This document shows, piece after piece, positions 32,969 to 42,666 of a stretch of DNA of 64,000 nucleotides (positions are counted from its first letter, which is position 1; each line of letters starts with the position of its first letter). The translations under genes were made by a program, and so were the position numbers. Below the pieces are notes generated by a model, which worked only from the letters and a program-made list of their open reading frames with translations, ran no database searches and was not told the DNA's origin. Source of the DNA: Candidatus Lachnoclostridium avicola (GTDB lineage: Bacteria; Bacillota; Clostridia; Lachnospirales; Lachnospiraceae); assembly GCA_019114465.1 (NCBI GenBank), contig DXFM01000048.1, positions 41,475 to 105,474 on the forward strand, given 5' to 3'.

Positions 32969-33226
32969 ATGACAAAAACAGAGATTGTTTTTTGGAATAT
33001 GGATTCCATCATGCAGTTTATGGAGATTATCGGCCGTCACGAATATGAAGCGGAATTAGTATGCGGCGGCAGAACAGTCAATGCGAAAGCACTTCTCGAT
33101 GTGATTTCTCTTCACGCCTTTCAGGCGTCAGAGTTACGGATTTTCAGCGACTCCTGCGATGATCTGCTGAGAGAGCTGGATTTGTATATGGACCAGTACA
33201 GACTGGAGCGGGCGTGCAGCGCCTGA
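32969..33226 (+). CDS. HPr-fold-like protein lacking His15 and Ser46 phosphosites
   Basis: 'AELVCGGRTVNAKALLDVISLHAFQASELRIFSD' matches the HPr core pattern (AKSIMGVMSL); no GIHARP motif. Confidence 0.65.
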   Translation: MTKTEIVFWNMDSIMQFMEIIGRHEYEAELVCGGRTVNAKALLDVISLHAFQASELRIFSDSCDDLLRELDLYMDQYRLERACSA

Positions 33227-33287
33227 CAGCATTTTCCCGCAGAAAAAGGACATGGAAAATGTCTCCGCAAAAGGAAATAAAAGCGGC

Positions 33288-33316
33288 TTGAAAAAAAACG
33301 GGAACTGTTGTATAAT
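33288..33316 (+). promoter_or_regulatory. Vegetative-type promoter for 6S RNA
   Basis: TTGAAA (33288-33293), 17-nt spacer, TATAAT (33311-33316). Confidence 0.8.
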
Positions 33317-33322
33317 GGGTTA

Positions 33323-33520
33323 CAGTTTAAAAAAAGAGTTTGTGATTCCTGGGATGTTCGACCCTCTTACTTCATTTGAACCTACAGTATGACGTAAGGG
33401 ATTCCAATATTTTCAAGCGGATGTCAGGCCTCCGATACGAGTGGAAGGCAGAAGCTTGAGTGAGGTTGCCCACCTAGCAAGGCTAGGAGTCAAACAGTAA
33501 GAGACGGCATTTTGGGATTA
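33323..33520 (+). ncRNA. ssrS: 6S RNA
   Basis: 5' 'cctgggatgttcgaccc' and 3' 'gacggcattttggga' can form the closing stem with G-U pairs, as in E. coli 6S ('gagatgttcg'/'ggcggcatctcgga'); 'tttgaacctac' motif; ends approximate. Confidence 0.82.
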
Positions 33521-33529
33521 CAAAAGAGA

Positions 33530-33560
33530 AAAGCGGCGAGCGATCGCCGCTTTATCTTTT
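33530..33560 (+). terminator. Intrinsic terminator after 6S RNA
   Basis: aaagcggcga-gcga-tcgccgcttt followed by atctttt. Confidence 0.85.
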
Positions 33561-33610
33561 CGGAAAAGTGTGCTAGACTATATGAAAAAAGACAGATATT
33601 GGAGAATACC

Positions 33611-34888
33611 ATGAAAAACCGGAAATTTTCAACTTACTTATACTGGGGAATCACTGCGTTTCTGGTCATTTCCGCCTGCATCCTGCTGGTTTTTGTCATG
33701 ATCCATATGGAAAAGGTGAGAAGGCTGGCTGCATTTTTGACAGATATTCTGATGCCGGTGATTTACGGCGGCGTGATGGCCTATCTTCTCACGCCCATCT
33801 ACAACCGGGTGGCCGACGGAACGGAGCAGTTCCTGAAAAAACGGATGAAACTGGAAAAGCGTGCCAGAGTGATGGGAAAAAGTCTGGCTACGGCAGTCAG
33901 CCTGATTGTTCTTTTCGCCGTGGTCAGCGGACTTCTGGCAATCCTGATCCCTCAGCTGATCAACAGCATAACAGGCATCATCAATTCTCTTCCCAGCAAT
34001 CTGAACAATCTGGAGCGGTGGCTTCTGGACTGTCTCGACGACAATCCGGAACTGGCGGAGGAGGTAACCGCCCTTTTTAACGCCACAGGGCTGGAGCTTC
34101 AGAGCTGGGTCAACCGGAACATCGTTCCCAGCCTTTCCAACTTAGACGAAAACTTTCTGCAGAACCTGTGGGACGTGGTCTCCAGGGTCTCCAGCAGTGT
34201 GCTGGATGTGATGACCGTGCTGAAAAATGTATTTATCGGCGTGATCGTCACCGCCTACATGCTGAATATTAAAGATTCGTTCTGCACCCACGGAAAGAAA
34301 GTGATCTACGGTATTTTTCCCTTAAAAATTGCGAACCGGGCAGTCCGGGAGCTGCGGTTTATCCATCAGGTGTTCGGCGGTTTCATCATCGGAAAGCTGC
34401 TGGATTCCCTGATCATTGGAATTCTCTGCTTCTGCGGCATGTCCCTGATGAAACTGCCCTATGTCATGCTGGTGAGCGTGATCGTGGGCGTAACCAATGT
34501 AATTCCATTTTTCGGGCCATTTATCGGCGCGATCCCCAGCGCTTTCTTCATTCTGCTGGTGAATCCGCTGCAGTGCCTGTATTTCATCATTTTTGTGTTC
34601 CTGCTTCAGCAGTTTGACGGAAATATTCTGGGACCGAAGATCCTGGGAGATTCCACGGGCATCTCCAGTTTCGGTGTCCTCTTTTCCATCTTATTGTTCG
34701 GGGGACTTTTCGGCTTTGTGGGCATGATCATCGGAGTGCCTACCTTTGCAGTGCTTTACAATCTGGGCAAGGACGGCGTGGAGCATTTCCTTCGGAAAAA
34801 AGGATTATCCTGTAATACCCAGGACTATGCGGAACTAGACTATATAGAAAACGACCAGAAAACATACGTCAGAAAGCAAGAGGATTAA
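33611..34888 (+). CDS. AI-2E family transporter
   Basis: 'VTNVIPFFGPFIGAIPSAFFILL', 'DGNILGPKILGDSTGISSFGVLFSILLFGGLFG'; start corrected to ATG 33611. Confidence 0.93.
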   Translation: MKNRKFSTYLYWGITAFLVISACILLVFVMIHMEKVRRLAAFLTDILMPVIYGGVMAYLLTPIYNRVADGTEQFLKKRMKLEKRARVMGKSLATAVSLIVLFAVVSGLLAILIPQLINSITGIINSLPSNLNNLERWLLDCLDDNPELAEEVTALFNATGLELQSWVNRNIVPSLSNLDENFLQNLWDVVSRVSSSVLDVMTVLKNVFIGVIVTAYMLNIKDSFCTHGKKVIYGIFPLKIANRAVRELRFIHQVFGGFIIGKLLDSLIIGILCFCGMSLMKLPYVMLVSVIVGVTNVIPFFGPFIGAIPSAFFILLVNPLQCLYFIIFVFLLQQFDGNILGPKILGDSTGISSFGVLFSILLFGGLFGFVGMIIGVPTFAVLYNLGKDGVEHFLRKKGLSCNTQDYAELDYIENDQKTYVRKQED

Positions 34889-37138
34889 ATGAAGGATTGG
34901 AAAGCGATCTGCTGGATCATCGGCATCCCTGTGCTGATTTTGCTGCTGATGATCGGCATTGTGATTTATGAACCGGTACAGGACGGAATATCCAGAGGGG
35001 AGGCGTCCAGGGCGGCGGTGCTTGCCCTGGTGTCCCGGGAGGAGTGCGAGAGCTTCCTGGAGGATAAAGCGTCCCATTTCCAGGCGGGTCAGACGGATCC
35101 GTGGTACGTGAAATACATGGATTATCTGTATGAGAACGGCTACCTGGATGAGGAGAGAACTCCGGCTACAGAAGAAAGCGCGGAGGGTTACATCACTTAC
35201 GGCGAGGTGGAATATCTGGCGTCCCGGATTTCCAGCTCTCTGAGAAACCGGGCCAGGGCGACGGTGAATAACCGGGATAATCCCATGCCCCAGGACGAGT
35301 GGTGGCTGTTTTACGATTCCATGTTAAACGCTGTGGACCGGGAGAACCAGGTAAAGGAGGAGACCATTGCCATCTACCAGGTGGGAGACGGCGGGGAGGA
35401 AGTTTCCTGGGCTGTGTACACCAGCGCGGGAGTTTTGGACTGCGAGGGGATGACCCTGGAGCGGTATGTGGACCGGCAGAGCCAGGCGCTGTACCGGGGA
35501 AGCAGCCTGATTCGCTTCGAGGAGCCGGAATCGGATGAAGTGGTCTATGAAAATGTGTGGATCGCCGAGGGAGAAGACGGGGAATGTCTGGTCTACGTGG
35601 GCGGAATCACAAAAACCATGAAAACCGGATTCGATGATGAGGAAAAGCAGGAGCTTTACAATAATATTGTGGATCTCCATCTGAAAGATGGAAAAGTCCG
35701 CCGCGCTGTGGTGAAAAAAGAGCGGCTCACCGGCCGCGTGCTGGCGGTTGGAGGCGATTTCATTGAGATCGAGGGATATGGGGAGCTGCCCCTAAGCCCC
35801 ACGTTCCAGGTGTTTAAGACTTACGGCACCTTTGAGCGGAAACAGACAAAGGACATTCTGGTGGGTTATGACAATCAGGAATTTGTGATTTCCGGGGGCC
35901 AGGTGTGCGCGGCGCTGATTGTCAGGACCTTTGACGCGGACACGATCCGGGTGCTGCTGATGGACACCGGTTTCCACTCGCTGTTCCATCCGTCGGTCAC
36001 CATAAGCAGCAGAGGAGATATGACCCTCACTTGGGCGGACGGCGGCACGGAAACGGTGAAGGCCGGGGAGGAATTTACCATATCGGCGGAGGAATCCCGG
36101 CTGAACAGCGGCCGTCTGATTGTGCAGCCGGCAGACGGGGAGGAAATTTCCGTAAATTCCATTGAGAGAAGCCAGGGAACGCCTTCCTATGAAGGCAGGC
36201 TGGAAATTTCCTCGGAGCAGGGCGGCCTGGCTCTGGTCAATGAGCTGTACCTGGAAGACTACTTAAAGCGGGTGGTTCCCAGCGAGATGCCGGCCAGCTA
36301 CGAGAAGGAGGCGCTGAAGGCCCAGGCGGTCTGCGCCCGCACTTACGCCTACCGGCAGATCCAGGCCAACGGCTACAGCCAGTACGGCGCCCATGTGGAC
36401 GACAGCACCGCCTATCAGGTGTACAACAACATTTCCACCAACAGCCGGACAGACGCGGCGGTGGATGAGACCTACGGACAGATTCTCACTTACGACGGGG
36501 ATCCTGTGGAGGCGTTTTACTTCTCCACTTCCTGCGGGTCCACTGCCGACGGCAGCATCTGGGGAGGAGATCCGGACGCGGTGCCCTATTTAAAGAGCAA
36601 GATGCTGGGATCCAATCCCAACGGCTATGATCTGCAGAACAATGTGGATTTCTACAATTTCATCCGGGACAGAAGCTACCGGGCCTACGACTCTGACTAT
36701 GCCATGTTCCGCTGGCAGACGACTACTACCAGCGAGATCCTGAGCCAGAAGGTGACGGGAATCGGAACGGTGGAGAACATTACGGTCAAGTCCAGAGGCG
36801 CCGGCGGCGTGGTGCGGGAGCTGGAGATCACCGGCTCCGAGGGCGTCAAGACCCTCATCGGCCAGAGCCAGGTGCGCTCCATTCTGGGCAGTACGTCCCT
36901 CACCATCCGCAGGAAGGACGGAACCACCATGACAGGCCAGGAAACTCTTCCCAGCGCCTTTATCGCCATTGAAAAAGACGGAAATTCCTTCCGCATCTAC
37001 GGCGGAGGCTACGGTCACGGGGCCGGAATGAGCCAGAACGGCGCCCAGGGCATGGCGAAGGCGGGGGAGACCTACGAAGATATTCTGAAGTTTTTCTACG
37101 ACGGAACGGAACTGACGGAAGTGGAGCGGGAGGATTAA
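34889..37138 (+). CDS. SpoIID/LytB domain protein
   Basis: 'YLEDYLKRVVPSEMPASYEKEALKAQAVCARTYAYRQ', 'YGGGYGHGAGMSQNGAQGMAKAGETYEDILKFFY'. Confidence 0.93.
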   Translation: MKDWKAICWIIGIPVLILLLMIGIVIYEPVQDGISRGEASRAAVLALVSREECESFLEDKASHFQAGQTDPWYVKYMDYLYENGYLDEERTPATEESAEGYITYGEVEYLASRISSSLRNRARATVNNRDNPMPQDEWWLFYDSMLNAVDRENQVKEETIAIYQVGDGGEEVSWAVYTSAGVLDCEGMTLERYVDRQSQALYRGSSLIRFEEPESDEVVYENVWIAEGEDGECLVYVGGITKTMKTGFDDEEKQELYNNIVDLHLKDGKVRRAVVKKERLTGRVLAVGGDFIEIEGYGELPLSPTFQVFKTYGTFERKQTKDILVGYDNQEFVISGGQVCAALIVRTFDADTIRVLLMDTGFHSLFHPSVTISSRGDMTLTWADGGTETVKAGEEFTISAEESRLNSGRLIVQPADGEEISVNSIERSQGTPSYEGRLEISSEQGGLALVNELYLEDYLKRVVPSEMPASYEKEALKAQAVCARTYAYRQIQANGYSQYGAHVDDSTAYQVYNNISTNSRTDAAVDETYGQILTYDGDPVEAFYFSTSCGSTADGSIWGGDPDAVPYLKSKMLGSNPNGYDLQNNVDFYNFIRDRSYRAYDSDYAMFRWQTTTTSEILSQKVTGIGTVENITVKSRGAGGVVRELEITGSEGVKTLIGQSQVRSILGSTSLTIRRKDGTTMTGQETLPSAFIAIEKDGNSFRIYGGGYGHGAGMSQNGAQGMAKAGETYEDILKFFYDGTELTEVERED

Positions 37139-37186
37139 AGAGATCCGGCGGAAACCGCAGACAGGCCCGTCTGGGAAACGTAAACG

Positions 37187-37230
37187 GGCCCGGCCGGGAA
37201 ATCTCCCGCGCCGGGCCTGAAAAATTTTTT
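37187..37230 (+). terminator. Intrinsic terminator after SpoIID-like gene
   Basis: ggcccggc(cggga..tcccg)gccgggcc followed by tgaaaaatttttt. Confidence 0.8.
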
Positions 37231-37310
37231 GAAAAAATACGGATATCCCTGAATAGATTTCCGGAAAACGCCAATACTACTAACAGTTACAAAAGAGGAA
37301 ATGAATACTT

Positions 37311-37386
37311 ATCCTCCCCTTTTTTATACCTCGCTTGTTCGCCGAGTGCAGCAGGCGGGGTATTTTTTGAGTTTTCCTTGATTTTT
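37311..37386. repeat. Left direct repeat of integrative element (attL candidate)
   Basis: 76 nt 'atcctccccttttttatacctcgcttgttcgccgagtgcagcaggcggggtattttttgagttttccttgattttt'; matches 45159-45234 with one mismatch. Confidence 0.93.
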
Positions 37387-37402
37387 CAGGGTAAATGGGC
37401 AT

Positions 37403-38632
37403 TTATGTCTTTTCGATCGGTGCCGGTAAAACATCAAACGTCTGTTCTGACACCATTTTGACACCATCTTGCCGCATTCTCGAATATACCTGCTCCAGAC
37501 GCTTCATTTCCTCAGACTTCTTGTCAGGAAGAACATGGGCATATATTTCTGTTGTCATTGACATATCACTGTGCCCTAAAATTGTCTGTAAAATTTTGGG
37601 CGGCATTCCTTCTTCCAGGCTTCTTGTTGCGAAGGTATGTCGGAACGTATGTGGGGTAATATGGGCAAATGGAATACCATTATCATTCATTTTCTTTACG
37701 ATTTTATCAATCTCTTTCTTGAATTGGGCGCGATTAATTGGACGGCCGTACAAGTTGGTAAACACGAGATTTTCAAAACCATATAAGGGATCCCAGAGCT
37801 CACCCATTGTGAGGCGGTTTTTAACCTGTTCTTTTCGCTGATTTTTTAATTGCTCATATACATTCTCTGTCATGGGAATCAAACGGTCGCTGGTGGGTGT
37901 TTTAGGCGTTTCTGAGTGGTATGTGCTGTCCTGATAAGTAAGAGTGCAGGCCACATGAATTTCTCTTTTCTGAAAATTGACATCTTCCCAGCGCAGCCCT
38001 CTGAGTTCTCCGCTTCTCATTCCCGTAAACAATGCGACTTCATACAAGGCATAGTATTTTGTATTTGCGGCATATTTAAGAAATAAGGTCTGCTCATTCA
38101 CGGTCATAACCCTTGCACTTCTTTTCTTATTATCTCGCGGCAAGACTGCGTTTGACACGGGATTTTTTCGGATAATTTCACTTTTAACAGCTTGTGAAAA
38201 TGTTCCGTTTAGTATGGCACGGCAGATTTCCAGGGTATTATGGGAATAATTTTTTGATGCCATACCATTATAGAACTGCTGAATATGGTCTGTGCGAATG
38301 TCACGCAGCTGTTTGTCTCCAAAGATATTTTTGATGTAAGCATTGTAATTCTGTCTGTATACGCCTACTGTCCCAGCTTTCACAGAGGGTTCTTTATAAT
38401 TCTGAATCCAGATTGCAAACCATTTTCCAAACGTCAGATTTTCTTCCTTTATATAGGTATGATGCTCTACTTCATAGCGCAGATTATTCTTTTTCCGATC
38501 TGCTTCAGTTGGGGTCTTTCCGTATACCGTATAGCGTTCCCCATGGTAGGCAAAACGTCCCATATAGCGGTTTTCTTTTGCTCTGTAGGTAATACCTGGT
38601 GGAAGTTTCTTACCATTTTTATCTACTGCCAT
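37403..38632 (-). CDS. Tyrosine recombinase/integrase (Tn916-type)
   Basis: N-terminal AP2-like arm-binding region, 'TGMRSGELRGLRWEDV', 'HTFRHTFATRSLEEGMPPKILQTILGHSDMSMTTEIYAH'. Confidence 0.96.
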   Translation of the reverse strand: MAVDKNGKKLPPGITYRAKENRYMGRFAYHGERYTVYGKTPTEADRKKNNLRYEVEHHTYIKEENLTFGKWFAIWIQNYKEPSVKAGTVGVYRQNYNAYIKNIFGDKQLRDIRTDHIQQFYNGMASKNYSHNTLEICRAILNGTFSQAVKSEIIRKNPVSNAVLPRDNKKRSARVMTVNEQTLFLKYAANTKYYALYEVALFTGMRSGELRGLRWEDVNFQKREIHVACTLTYQDSTYHSETPKTPTSDRLIPMTENVYEQLKNQRKEQVKNRLTMGELWDPLYGFENLVFTNLYGRPINRAQFKKEIDKIVKKMNDNGIPFAHITPHTFRHTFATRSLEEGMPPKILQTILGHSDMSMTTEIYAHVLPDKKSEEMKRLEQVYSRMRQDGVKMVSEQTFDVLPAPIEKT

Positions 38633-38650
38633 TGACCAAATGCTCCTTTC

Positions 38651-38854
38651 CTAAAAACAATTATTTTCACACCATTTGTCAAATTGAACCCGGTCAATCA
38701 ATATCCGGCGGCTTCCTGAGTCGAACCGGCATTTCGCTTTAATTGAGAGGTTCAGGGCGGCGTTTCTGCCAAGTCCACAGTAAGCCTGGAATTCTGTAAG
38801 ACTAAGCAGACGCTTCTCATTTAATGGAACAGGGAGGGATTCTCTTTTTCTCAT
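38651..38854 (-). CDS. Excisionase-like DNA-binding protein
   Basis: Short HTH-type protein 'LLSLTEFQAYCGLGRNAALNLSIKAKCRFDSGSRRILIDRVQFDKWCENN' next to int. Confidence 0.8.
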   Translation of the reverse strand: MRKRESLPVPLNEKRLLSLTEFQAYCGLGRNAALNLSIKAKCRFDSGSRRILIDRVQFDKWCENNCF

Positions 38855-39208
38855 TTGGTGCGTCCTCCTTTGTTCAGTGTAATAATGTATAAGTTTAATT
38901 TTTTTTGATGCGCACAATATAGTTTTTCACATAAATTTGTGATTGATTTCATTTTAATCACACTCCTTTTTTATTGATTATCAGAGTGTGTAGAGCGTTG
39001 TAGATTTTTATCTGCAATAAAAATATAGAGAGATAAAAAAATATTTTCAATATAACAGCGAAGTAAGCATTCAGAAAAAACAAAAATGTAACACAATACT
39101 CTAACCTTGCTATAAATATATAAAGATAGATATATAAAGAAAATTTTTAAGTTTTAAATATTAAATATAGAATACAGAATATAGAATTTATGAAAAGGAG
39201 TTTTTATT

Positions 39209-39493
39209 ATGAGTTACGAAAAAAAAGACTGTACTATGAATTTCAGATGTTCAAAAGAACAAAAGAAGAAAATTTTAAAATTATCAAAAAAATCAGGAGC
39301 CATTAATTCAAGTGAATATTGTCTAAAGAGTTGTCTATATGGAGGTGCAGATAATACCAACCAAATATTAGTTGGTCTACTAACTCAGCTAGATTTATTG
39401 CTAATACAGTTGGAAAATGGAACTCTAAAAAGAAAAGCTTTTATTGAAGAGTTGAAAAAGGAGATAGATTATATATGGTCTACTTTAAAATAA
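39209..39493 (+). CDS. MobC-like plasmid mobilisation protein
   Basis: 'MNFRCSKEQKKKILKLSKKSGAINSSEYCLKSCL' ribbon-helix-helix pattern; overlaps relaxase start. Confidence 0.65.
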   Translation: MSYEKKDCTMNFRCSKEQKKKILKLSKKSGAINSSEYCLKSCLYGGADNTNQILVGLLTQLDLLLIQLENGTLKRKAFIEELKKEIDYIWSTLK

Positions 39494-39978
39494 TTAAAGG
39501 AGATTTTAAGACGAAAGAAACCATTAGAAATGTAATCAATTATGTCTTAAATCCTGCGAAAAATCCTCACAATATCTTTCATGCATATGGCAATACCAAA
39601 AAGGAGATTGAGAGAATGGCCGATTCTTTTCTTGTGGTACAACGAATATATAACAAGACAAGCTGCAAACGCGTTATTCATTGTATTCTGTCTTTCAGCA
39701 AAGAAGAACGACATTCTCCCAAGCAATATCTCCGATATGGATATATGTTTATGGGGTTTTTTGAACCCGGTACACAATATATTTTTGCGCTTCATGTAAA
39801 AGACAACTTTGGAAATTCCTGTTATCCTCATATCCATTTTGTGATAAATCCAATTAATTCTATAACAGGAAAAAGATTATCTATTGACAAAACAATGCTG
39901 TATTTTCTGCATGAATATATCAACCGTATATTTGAAGGTAACACGGATTTTAAAAATTTTCCAGAGAAGTTTGTTTAA
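39475..39978 (+). CDS. Minimal relaxase (HUH domain only)
   Basis: 'NVINYVLNPAKNPHNIFHAYG' and HUH-like 'YPHIHFVINPINSITGKRL'; only 167 aa. Confidence 0.7.
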   Translation: MVYFKIIKGDFKTKETIRNVINYVLNPAKNPHNIFHAYGNTKKEIERMADSFLVVQRIYNKTSCKRVIHCILSFSKEERHSPKQYLRYGYMFMGFFEPGTQYIFALHVKDNFGNSCYPHIHFVINPINSITGKRLSIDKTMLYFLHEYINRIFEGNTDFKNFPEKFV

Positions 39979-41647
39979 TGGCATATACATATATTTTCCG
40001 TTGAGTACGTTTCACTCTATTTGATGAACCAGTTGTTTTTAGAACATTACTTTTTCTCAACTTCTGCCCTAATTTTTGCTTCGACAGAATAGGAAGATGA
40101 TTCTTTTTTGCAAAATGCACATAATGTTCATAGCCCTCATTTGGATAAAAATAATAACATTTTTCTCCGCCACGAGTTTCCACTCCCTCGAAAATCCAGC
40201 TATTATTTGCCTTAATAGCGATACTTTGTTGGAGAAAACTGCGAAAATCCTGTAAAAAAGTATCGGGAACATTAGTAATATCAGGAACTGAATTACATTC
40301 TTTATAGGGTAAAAATACTGTAATACAAGTGTGTGACAAATATTCTGCATATACAGACAAAGGGGATTGCTTCAAAAAGCGCGTAAACGATACCATAGTA
40401 GAATATAGTAAAACTTCTGGAGTATGGGAATCTATCCATTCAGCAGATAAATCTTCCCGTTCACAGGTAGCCCATAGATCATTTTCCATTTCGATATATT
40501 TAGGGCCTTTAGATAAATCTTCCAAATCACTTATTTCTGTCAAATATTTGATAAATTTATAAATTAATAGGCAAAAATCCAAATGAATTCTATGTAACTT
40601 GTCCTTATCTTTCAGCGGAATAATACTTTGAACGGAATCAATACAGCAATTTAACACTTCATCTGCCCGGATAGGTACAGGATTAATATAAACAGGATAT
40701 ATATGCCAATACCCTTTGTTTCGTTCTTTCTGCACCTTTTTGAGCATACTGCTAGCTCTTGTAAAATAGCCTCTTTCTGTTGAAAAAATAATGGGGACAC
40801 ACCTGTACTTAAACAGTTTTTTATATCTTTCATCAGATAATGAAGTAGCTGAAATATGATATTTTTTATCTATTAATGTCCAATTATTTCCTTTTATTAA
40901 AAAGAAATTGGAAAACAGATTTGCTACTACTCTTAATAGTTCAGGGTTTTCGCCATGAATACACAAAGAGAAGCAAATAGTATCTGTATTCAAATCGCTA
41001 TTTTCAAAATGCTTCATTACATATCCATGAAGATAATTCCACAAAACAGAATGAACACTATATGCAAAAATAGTCAATATACTGGGATTGGATAATAACT
41101 CAAAGAAATCCCGATACCATTCTGCTGACAGTTCTTGTTTAAATATATTTCCTTTTTTCATCCCATTGAAAAAGTCTGTTGCAAGAATTTCATTTTGTGG
41201 ATATGTATCATTAATAGAAAGAAAAACGCTTTTTCTGGCTTCTGGCAACCAACCACAAGCCGATAAAACGGCAGGAGTAAAAGCGATATATTGATTAACG
41301 CAATAGCAAAAATACTTTTGATATATGCGAAATATTCTAGTGTAGTATGATTTTTTTATATCCGGTTTAAGTATCTTAAAGAGGCTGTCCCAGTGTGCAG
41401 AAATACGATGTCCCATATTTGTATAACGTACTGTTATACTATCATGTATTGTTCCATCTGGGGAACAAAAATCAACTGCTAGTACAACATTTTTGGAATT
41501 AAAGTCCTCATACCAAATCTTCGTAACATCGACATGATTCGTTGCCACAATTACATGGTGGATTCCATTTCGTTCATGGATTTCATCATTTTTCTTTACT
41601 TTATACCTTGTATTTTTTAAAAAAATTTCTAATGTGCAAAATTCCAT
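39950..41647 (-). CDS. Uncharacterised 565-aa protein, possibly a DUF927/AAA-like fold without a P-loop
   Basis: Long AT-rich ORF; layout recalls DUF927-like proteins, but no GxxxxGK[ST]; overlaps relaxase 3' end by 29 nt. Confidence 0.6.
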   Translation of the reverse strand: MEFCTLEIFLKNTRYKVKKNDEIHERNGIHHVIVATNHVDVTKIWYEDFNSKNVVLAVDFCSPDGTIHDSITVRYTNMGHRISAHWDSLFKILKPDIKKSYYTRIFRIYQKYFCYCVNQYIAFTPAVLSACGWLPEARKSVFLSINDTYPQNEILATDFFNGMKKGNIFKQELSAEWYRDFFELLSNPSILTIFAYSVHSVLWNYLHGYVMKHFENSDLNTDTICFSLCIHGENPELLRVVANLFSNFFLIKGNNWTLIDKKYHISATSLSDERYKKLFKYRCVPIIFSTERGYFTRASSMLKKVQKERNKGYWHIYPVYINPVPIRADEVLNCCIDSVQSIIPLKDKDKLHRIHLDFCLLIYKFIKYLTEISDLEDLSKGPKYIEMENDLWATCEREDLSAEWIDSHTPEVLLYSTMVSFTRFLKQSPLSVYAEYLSHTCITVFLPYKECNSVPDITNVPDTFLQDFRSFLQQSIAIKANNSWIFEGVETRGGEKCYYFYPNEGYEHYVHFAKKNHLPILSKQKLGQKLRKSNVLKTTGSSNRVKRTQRKIYVYAIKQTSLENF

Positions 41648-41726
41648 TGATATCTATTCCTCTTTTTTTAAGTATAGCATGGTTCAGCCAGAGATACACT
41701 ATTAAAAGTGCCTCTCTGGCTTGTTT

Positions 41727-42326
41727 CTATGAAAGTTTAACTAATTTATAGAAACTGGTCTTCTTTAAACCAAGCACTTCCATCACTTTTTTCGCTGTAA
41801 TACGCCCGGATTTCCACATGTTATAGTACTTATCCCATTCTTCTGGCTTTTCCAGCTTAGGCCTACCCATGTGCTTTCCCTGACGTTTGGCCACGTCAAT
41901 CCCTTCCCGCTGCCGCTGTCGTATGGTGATTCGTTCCTGCTCCGCTATACTGGACATAACTTCAATAATGATATTATTTATCATATCTCTTATCCATTCC
42001 TGCCCGTTTGGCAGTTGAATCATGGTCGTAGGCAGGTCTAAAATCTGTAAATTGATTTGATTTTCCTTAAACCATTCCAGCTCATTTTTTATATCCGTTT
42101 TATTTCGGCTCAATCTATCCAAAGACTTGATAATTAAAGTATCGCCTTTTCGCAGTCCTAACGGGCCTTTGAGCGCCTGGAAACCGTTTCTGTTTAAGTC
42201 CTTGCCGCTGGCTTTATCAACGACAATGTTTGACTTTTCTACATATTTTTCCAACTCTGCCAGCTGTCTGTCCAGATTTTGGCTTGTGGAGCTGACACGG
42301 GCATAACCCATAATTTTTCCGCTCAT
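41727..42326 (-). CDS. Serine recombinase (resolvase/invertase)
   Basis: 'GYARVSSTSQNLDRQLAELE', 'GDTLIIKSLDRLSRN', C-terminal HTH 'GRITAKKVMEVLGLKKTSFYKLVK'. Confidence 0.95.
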   Translation of the reverse strand: MSGKIMGYARVSSTSQNLDRQLAELEKYVEKSNIVVDKASGKDLNRNGFQALKGPLGLRKGDTLIIKSLDRLSRNKTDIKNELEWFKENQINLQILDLPTTMIQLPNGQEWIRDMINNIIIEVMSSIAEQERITIRQRQREGIDVAKRQGKHMGRPKLEKPEEWDKYYNMWKSGRITAKKVMEVLGLKKTSFYKLVKLS

Positions 42327-42666
42327 TTTAGAATCTCCTCTCATAAAAAATGCGTCCATAAAGGTTGAATCATTTACGGATATATCCGTAAAACTTATCC
42401 ATGACCTTTATGAACGCGGTTTTTAACTGGTTTTAGATGGTCTGTAAAGGTGTACCTTTATAGACACTTCTATTTCGAATTTGAAAATAGCTCTTTAATC
42501 CTATCGGAAACGAATAAAATGGCAGTGATTAATAATTGTGTTGACAGATCTTTTAAAAGATGTTTCATATATTTATTCCTCCTAAATAAAGAAAGAGATT
42601 CTATAGCAGAATCTCTTTACATAAATTATTTTTTTAGAAAAAGTTTTTTGTAAAATGCTAAGTAGC

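Noticed and set aside
33512-33610. N-terminal extension of the AI-2E transporter ORF
   Set aside because: Lies within the 6S RNA 3' end and its terminator; ATG 33611 has a suitable upstream region
38939-38961. gtgatt/aatcac inverted repeat as an oriT
   Set aside because: Only 6-bp arms in AT-rich DNA; not enough to call an oriT
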